From Nitrososphaera sp. (GTDB taxonomy: Archaea; Thermoproteota; Nitrososphaeria; Nitrososphaerales; Nitrososphaeraceae): a stretch of DNA of 9,054 nt. The DNA is taken from positions 1 to 9,054 of the forward strand of contig JAJPDY010000034.1 of NCBI GenBank assembly GCA_023252395.1. Direction: 5' to 3'. The first letter of the stretch is position 1; every line of letters starts with the position of its first letter. The position numbers and the translations under genes were made by a program. This document shows positions 5,393-9,054 of this stretch, piece after piece. The notes under the pieces are model-generated. The model was given only the letters and a program-made list of their open reading frames with translations, ran no database searches and was not told where the DNA came from.

Positions 5393-6229
5393 CTGGCTGA
5401 GATAGTCAGACCTATTTTCATAATTGGGATACAGAGAAGCGGCACAACGATACTTGACAGTCTGTTTACGCGGCACAAAGACACGGCCTTCTTTGAAGGC
5501 TTTTGCAATAGGTACTACATGTCGCCATGGAAGTTCAACCTGCTGCCGCTCCAAGTAAAGCGGTACAAGTCAAGGCCGCCCTCTACAGAAGGCAGGGTAT
5601 GGCGCCGTTACTTTACAGAGATCGACTATGTTGACGAGTCGCAGGCGACAGACGAGATAAGGAATTACTACTACTCTGCGATAAAGGCAGAGCTCAGGGC
5701 TTTCCACGCAAAACGGTTTGTGAACAAGAACCCTGCCCACTGTCTGAGGCTCAGATGGCTCAATGCCATGTTCCCAGATGCATATTACATCCTGATATGG
5801 CGCGACCCCCGCGCCGTTGTGAATTCCATCTATCAAAAGATGCTAAGTTACTGGGACAAGCAAATGCAGACAGAGTACGAGCATGGCTACAAAGGCTACG
5901 TCACGATAAAGGAAGTATTTGGCAAAGACGCTTCAAAACTAAAAGCCTGCATCAACTTTTACAACTTTAACAAAAGGATGCTGTTGCAAGATCTGCCTAT
6001 AATCAAGGATCGGCTAACAGAAGTGCAGTACGAGGAATTTATCCAGCAGCCGCGTCAAGAGCTGAAAAGGCTCTACGAATTCACAGGATTGCACTGGTAT
6101 GACGAGCTTGAGAAAGATGTGCCGCAAACCCTGCAGCTGGAGAACAATGGCAAGTGGCGTTCCCTTTTGCCGGAAGACAGGCAGACTCTAGAAAACGCAT
6201 TTCCTCTGGCAGATGCGATAACCAGCTAG
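5393..6229 (+). CDS. PAPS-dependent sulfotransferase family protein, non-standard start
   Basis: The enzyme is predicted to transfer sulfate from 3'-phosphoadenylyl sulfate to a hydroxyl or amine of an unknown acceptor (in archaea possibly glycans or lipids). The 5'-phosphosulfate loop is F-I-I-G-I-Q-R-S-G-T-T at residues 9-19, and the 3'-phosphate site is W-R-D-P-R-A-V-V-N-S-I with Arg137 and Ser145, counting from codon 5393. The first ATG in frame is at 5519, which would delete the first motif; a 236-residue product from there should be inactive. Between the in-frame stop at 5384-5386 and 5519 there is no ATG, GTG or TTG. The reading frame with the motif begins after that stop, and CTG at 5393 (giving 278 residues) is the most plausible start. 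A sequencing error or frameshift is the alternative. The end overlaps the next minus-strand stop through CTAG. Confidence 0.8.
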   Translation: MAEIVRPIFIIGIQRSGTTILDSLFTRHKDTAFFEGFCNRYYMSPWKFNLLPLQVKRYKSRPPSTEGRVWRRYFTEIDYVDESQATDEIRNYYYSAIKAELRAFHAKRFVNKNPAHCLRLRWLNAMFPDAYYILIWRDPRAVVNSIYQKMLSYWDKQMQTEYEHGYKGYVTIKEVFGKDASKLKACINFYNFNKRMLLQDLPIIKDRLTEVQYEEFIQQPRQELKRLYEFTGLHWYDELEKDVPQTLQLENNGKWRSLLPEDRQTLENAFPLADAITS

Positions 6230-6462
6230 CGCAAATCTTCGACGTTCCACTGCTTTCTTGTCCTATTGCGCCACAGCTTTTTTATCGACCACGGTAGACC
6301 AAATGACAGCGGGACAAAGAAAAAGAAGAAATAGATTCCATAGAATGAAGCCACAATGGTAGCAGCAACCGCCGCTGCAGATGCAGCAATTACAATGACA
6401 GGCAACAGCCTGCTGTCATTTCTGCGGTGCATCGCCATAGTATTTGATCGTGGAATTATCAT
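6226..6462 (-). CDS. Small membrane protein, two helices
   Basis: This 78-residue protein has a basic N-terminal segment (R-R-N-D-S-R), one hydrophobic alanine-rich helix (about 19-38), a short turn, then a second phenylalanine-rich hydrophobic stretch (Y-F-F-F-F-F-V-P-L, 44-52, extending to about 58) and a basic tail (I-K-K-L-W-R-N-R-T-R-K). The positive charges place both ends in the cytoplasm, with the loop outside. ATGs also occur at residues 9 and 11 (6438 and 6432), which would remove a short leader; given the predicted transcript start near 6458, one of these may be the real start. No family recognised. It faces the roadblock-like gene across a 47-bp shared promoter. Confidence 0.7.
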   Translation of the reverse strand: MIIPRSNTMAMHRRNDSRLLPVIVIAASAAAVAATIVASFYGIYFFFFFVPLSFGLPWSIKKLWRNRTRKQWNVEDLR

Positions 6463-6478
6463 ATAACCCTAAGCCTCT

Positions 6479-6488
6479 CCTTATATCC
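6479..6488. promoter_or_regulatory. Shared bidirectional TATA box
   Basis: CCTTATATCC reads as TTATAT on the plus strand and GGATATAAGG on the minus strand. Its centre is 26-27 nt before the plus-strand ATG at 6510 and 22 nt before the minus-strand ATG at 6462. A second A/T patch at 6497-6507 (minus ATTATATCACG) might serve the minus gene instead. Confidence 0.5.
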
Positions 6489-6509
6489 AACTTGTACGTG
6501 ATATAATGC

Positions 6510-6896
6510 ATGGTGCAGCAAGCATCTTCGGGTTTTGCACAGGGCTTGAAGGATCTTTGCGACCATATCACGAACATGGATTCAAGGATTCGCTTTGCAG
6601 GCGTCTTGGACGGAAACGGCAAGTTGGTGGAAGGAGGTATGAGAAAGAATGTCATCCCACTTTTGTCAGAGGGCAAGGACGACCTGTTTTACCTGCGTAC
6701 GGTTTCTCGCATAAAAGAGCTGAAAGACTTGCAAGGCAGCCTTGGCGATCTAGCCTACATCTTTATCAAAATGGAAAAAATTGCATTCGTGTCAACGAGC
6801 CTGCAGGAAAGCGACAAGACGTTGCTTGTCAGCATGGAACCAGATGCTGACCCGTCATTCGTGATACCAATAATCAAAAACGCGCTGGTTGAATAG
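6510..6896 (+). CDS. Small protein with roadblock/LC7-like pattern, unknown function
   Basis: The 128-residue product has an N-terminal helix, then a beta-rich region with S-R-I-R-F-A-G-V-L-D-G-N-G-K-L-V-E-G-G (25-43), a strand-turn-strand like the first hairpin of roadblock/profilin-type domains, a helical middle, a strand pair (Y-I-F-I-K-M and I-A-F-V-S-T-S), and a C-terminal helix. Related-looking uncharacterised thaumarchaeal families share the R-F-x-G-V-x-x-x-x-G-x-L-x-x-G-G pattern, from memory. Roadblock proteins often bind small GTPases or membranes. It is probably translated from a leaderless transcript from the TATA box at 6479-6488. Fold assignment is inference and function unknown. 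Confidence 0.8.
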   Translation: MVQQASSGFAQGLKDLCDHITNMDSRIRFAGVLDGNGKLVEGGMRKNVIPLLSEGKDDLFYLRTVSRIKELKDLQGSLGDLAYIFIKMEKIAFVSTSLQESDKTLLVSMEPDADPSFVIPIIKNALVE

Positions 6897-6912
6897 CAGA
6901 CTGATTCGTAAT

Positions 6913-6925
6913 AGATATAATATCT
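6913..6925 (+). promoter_or_regulatory. Symmetrical TATA box for the redoxin gene
   Basis: AGATATAATATCT is a palindrome with 6-bp arms around a central A. Its centre is 25 nt before the ATG at 6944, the exact geometry for a leaderless archaeal transcript. The symmetry may be incidental or may let a dimeric regulator bind over the TATA element. Confidence 0.6.
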
Positions 6926-6943
6926 GCAAACCTCATTTAGGGC

Positions 6944-7492
6944 ATGGTCAAGACAGCTTCATCTCCTCAAATGCTCAAGACTGGCAGCATGGCTCCAGGA
7001 TTTACTCTAAAAGGCGTCGACAGCAAAATGCATTCATTTCAAGATCACAAAAGCAAGGCAACTCTTGTCGTGTTCATTTGCAACCACTGCCCCTACGTCA
7101 AGGCAAGGATAGGAGACATTGTTGCGCTGCAGGGCAGGTTCAGCCCATCAGAGCTTCAGGTGATCGGAATCAACAGCAACGATCCAAACTACAAGGACGA
7201 AGGCTTTGACAACATGGTGGCATTTTCAAAAGAACACAAGCTGAACTTTCCATACCTGATAGATGAAAGTCAGGATGTTGCAAGGGCATATGGTGCGGTA
7301 TGCACGCCAGACCCATTCTTGTTCTTTGAGGGCAAGCTTGCGTTCCACGGCAGGATAAACGACGCGCTAGAGCCGGAAGCAAGGCCGACAGTGCCAGTGA
7401 TGGAGAACAATGTGCGCAAGCTGCTAAAAGGAGAGAGGTTAGAGAAGGACTTTGATCCTTCCATCGGTTGCTCGATCAAGTGGAAGAACTAG
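6944..7492 (+). CDS. Thioredoxin-fold redoxin (AhpC/TSA-like, CNHCPYV type)
   Basis: The 182-residue cytoplasmic protein is predicted to carry out thiol-disulfide or peroxide chemistry. It shows the thioredoxin-like fold: strand L-V-V-F-I (41-45), then the active-site pair C46-N-H-C49 in C-N-H-C-P-Y-V-K, then a strand and cofactor-free core L-Q-V-I-G-I-N-S-N-D (71-80), and the cis-proline loop V-C-T-P-D-P (119-124) opposite the active site. Two more cysteines, C120 and C176, could take part in a relay. The C-N-H-C-P-Y motif identifies a widespread uncharacterised redoxin family distinct from classical peroxiredoxins, which have a single P-x-x-x-T-x-x-C peroxidatic site. It is complete, has no signal peptide, and starts at a leaderless ATG. 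Its stop shares CTAG with the converging flavoprotein gene. Confidence 0.9.
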   Translation: MVKTASSPQMLKTGSMAPGFTLKGVDSKMHSFQDHKSKATLVVFICNHCPYVKARIGDIVALQGRFSPSELQVIGINSNDPNYKDEGFDNMVAFSKEHKLNFPYLIDESQDVARAYGAVCTPDPFLFFEGKLAFHGRINDALEPEARPTVPVMENNVRKLLKGERLEKDFDPSIGCSIKWKN

Positions 7493-9054
7493 CCGTACTG
7501 GTAGACTACTCCCTTTTCTCCCCTTGGGTGGCGCCACTCTGTTTCTTTGGCGCATGTCCCGCACTCGATGCATGCCTCGTGCTGGAGCGTAACTTCGCCA
7601 TCTTCTAGGCTGTAGCAGTTTGTGGGGCAGAGCTTGACCATCTTTTTCATGAATTCTGACCTGTGATCCAACACCTTGATGTGCGAAGTCCTGTCGTCGT
7701 CGTACTTTAGCCTTGCAACGCGCTGCGCTATCGTCGGTATGGTCGGCTCGTACGTTGCAGTGACTGGCCTGCCCATTTTTTCTGCAAGCTCTATCGGCAC
7801 CTGTACGTACGTGTCTTCAGACTCGACAAGTGGTAGCAGGCGGTCATAGCCGAGAATGTTTGCAAATCCTACCGCAAGCCCTCTCAGTGTGCCGCTTGAC
7901 ATCAACTTGAACACCATTCCGTAGCGCTGGCCGATGATGTCCTTTGGGACGTCTTTTGCGGCATCAAGGAATATCTTTAGGTAATCCTTGTCAATCTCTT
8001 TCATGTCACGCGTGAACGGGCTTTCTTCTATTGTCTGGCTGTAGTGCTCGCCCATCGAATTAGAAAAGTCGTTTCTGTCGATTGCCCTGGAAACAGCATT
8101 TGCCGCCCTTACTGCATCGTCGATTCCAACATTCAAGCCCTCGATGCGTGGCCCGATAAAGATGCCCCTGCCTGCCGCATCGCCAACGAACAGGATGTTC
8201 TTATGGTACGGCTTTTTCATCGCGCAGCGCTTGCCATCAGGCACCAGCTTTGCAGAATACTCTAGCTCGACATAGTCTGTGACAAACTTGGTGCGGTACT
8301 TGCTTTCAAGCTCGTTTCGCACCGAGTCAAGCCTAGCTTTTATCTCGTCTTCCGACTTGTACTTGCCGGCTTCGACCAGCTTTTTCCTCGCGGCTGGCGA
8401 ATGGTAGGCGTCACGAAGCTCGTTCCAAGTCTTTACCAGCTTGCTTACCGCAAACCTTACCCTCAGCTGCTCTTCCTTGGGAAGATCCCTGTTGATCTCT
8501 TCCTTGACTGCAACTTCGTCCTTGACAAACTCGGCAACCATAGGGTTCTTCAAAAGAGCGTTTACCAGCGTGTAAGGCTCTGCTGGCCGGTGCATTAGCG
8601 AGTCATAGTGGTAGACAGCCCCAACAGAGAGCGTGTCACGGTTTGTGTATAGGAACCCGCCTCCGATGTGGCTGAGCGTGACATCCCCGGCATATAGATG
8701 AGCTGCCCCATCCTCAGGGCTGATCCCAAAGCGCTCCTCGATTACATCTTCAGGCATCTTGACAATGACCTTGACTCCCTGGTACAGCTGCTCTGGCGTG
8801 AACTTGTCCCTTGCACCGGTCATCTCGGCAACTTCAGAGTTGACACCGTCTGCTGCAATCACCGCCTTTGCTTCAAATGGCTCCAGCTCGTCTGTTTCAA
8901 TAACTGTCTTGCCATCCTGCCAGTTGATAGAGCGCACATGTACGCCTGACACTATGCCACCTCCCTGCTTCTCTGCACTTTCGCCTGCCTGCTTTGCAAA
9001 CCACGAGTTTAGCTTGCCAAGCAGCACAGAGTAGCCAAAGTTTGCCTGGTACTC
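7489..9054 (-). CDS. fixC: FixC-FixX fusion: ETF-quinone oxidoreductase-like flavoprotein, 5' end outside window
   Basis: The protein is related to geranylgeranyl-reductase-type flavoproteins and FixC, which pass electrons from an electron-transfer flavoprotein to quinone or ferredoxin. The visible part has 521 residues, and the reading frame runs off the window edge without a start, so the N-terminal FAD Rossmann loop is missing here. Visible: A-A-D-G-V-N-S (68-74), the second FAD motif V-G-D-A-A-G (290-295) followed by P-R-I-E-G-L-N-V-G-I, and a C-terminal FixX ferredoxin domain with C476, C495-x2-C498-x2-C501 and the ending W-x-H-P-R-G. C480 is an extra cysteine. A charged, probably helical insert (about 195-260) lengthens it beyond FixC plus FixX. 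No etf genes are visible next to it. A GTG at 9027 lies inside the continuing frame and is not the true start. Confidence 0.93.
   Translation of the reverse strand, partial: EYQANFGYSVLLGKLNSWFAKQAGESAEKQGGGIVSGVHVRSINWQDGKTVIETDELEPFEAKAVIAADGVNSEVAEMTGARDKFTPEQLYQGVKVIVKMPEDVIEERFGISPEDGAAHLYAGDVTLSHIGGGFLYTNRDTLSVGAVYHYDSLMHRPAEPYTLVNALLKNPMVAEFVKDEVAVKEEINRDLPKEEQLRVRFAVSKLVKTWNELRDAYHSPAARKKLVEAGKYKSEDEIKARLDSVRNELESKYRTKFVTDYVELEYSAKLVPDGKRCAMKKPYHKNILFVGDAAGRGIFIGPRIEGLNVGIDDAVRAANAVSRAIDRNDFSNSMGEHYSQTIEESPFTRDMKEIDKDYLKIFLDAAKDVPKDIIGQRYGMVFKLMSSGTLRGLAVGFANILGYDRLLPLVESEDTYVQVPIELAEKMGRPVTATYEPTIPTIAQRVARLKYDDDRTSHIKVLDHRSEFMKKMVKLCPTNCYSLEDGEVTLQHEACIECGTCAKETEWRHPRGEKGVVYQYG

Noticed and set aside
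5314..5508. Minus-strand 64-residue frame across the sulfotransferase start
   Set aside because: It overlaps the antisense of the PAPS-binding motif and the divergent promoter; no motif or promoter supports it.
5519..6229. ATG 5519 as the sulfotransferase start
   Set aside because: It would remove the essential 5'-phosphosulfate-binding loop, which is intact upstream in the same frame.
7489..9027. GTG at 9027 as the flavoprotein start
   Set aside because: The frame continues to the window edge with family-like coding sequence, and the FAD-binding N-terminus is missing.

Overview
The window looks like a chromosomal piece of an ammonia-oxidising-type archaeon of the Thaumarchaeota (Nitrososphaerota), most like the Nitrososphaera lineage. 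The basis is an archaeal-only ribosomal pair (L39e next to L31e), a MiaB-like methylthiotransferase of the archaeal/eukaryotic type, a degenerate FtsZ-like protein, moderate GC, very tight gene packing, and start codons that often lie about 26 nt downstream of a TATA-like box, as expected for leaderless archaeal transcripts. The lineage assignment is inference from gene content, not from a search. I see no tRNA, rRNA, CRISPR array, insertion sequence or att site.

Layout. 1-121: palindromes and short repeats, then a TATA box. 122-801 (+): rpl39e, rpl31e with an acidic tail, and a 43-residue Cys protein that overlaps the L31e stop. 3431-802 (-): methylthiotransferase, FtsZ-like protein, and a 59-residue six-plus-cysteine zinc-ribbon-like protein. 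3575-4516 (+): a secreted beta-sandwich-like protein behind a perfect inverted repeat. 5290-4517 (-): two unknown small proteins, probably an operon. 5393-6229 (+): a PAPS-type sulfotransferase with no standard start codon. 6462-6226 (-): a small membrane protein. 6510-6896 (+): a small roadblock-like candidate. 6944-7492 (+): a thioredoxin-fold redoxin. 9054-7489 (-, cut by the window edge): a FixC-FixX fusion flavoprotein. The L39e gene and both cysteine-rich micro-genes were found by reading frames by hand. There is no gene-free stretch above 300 bases; the longest is 3432-3574, which holds two promoters and the inverted repeat.

How it fits together. The left end is translation-related: two ribosomal proteins and a tRNA-modifying enzyme. 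The middle holds cell-surface functions (a secreted protein, a sulfotransferase, a membrane protein). The right end is redox (redoxin, electron-transfer flavoprotein:quinone oxidoreductase-like). These are mostly independent transcription units rather than one pathway. The most striking structural property is that all four convergent gene pairs have stop codons that either touch exactly or share the tetranucleotide CTAG, leaving no room for terminators between them. I do not see a complete new defence or mobile system; the best leads are the cysteine-rich micro-gene pair, the FtsZ-like protein with lost catalytic motifs, and the sulfotransferase start.
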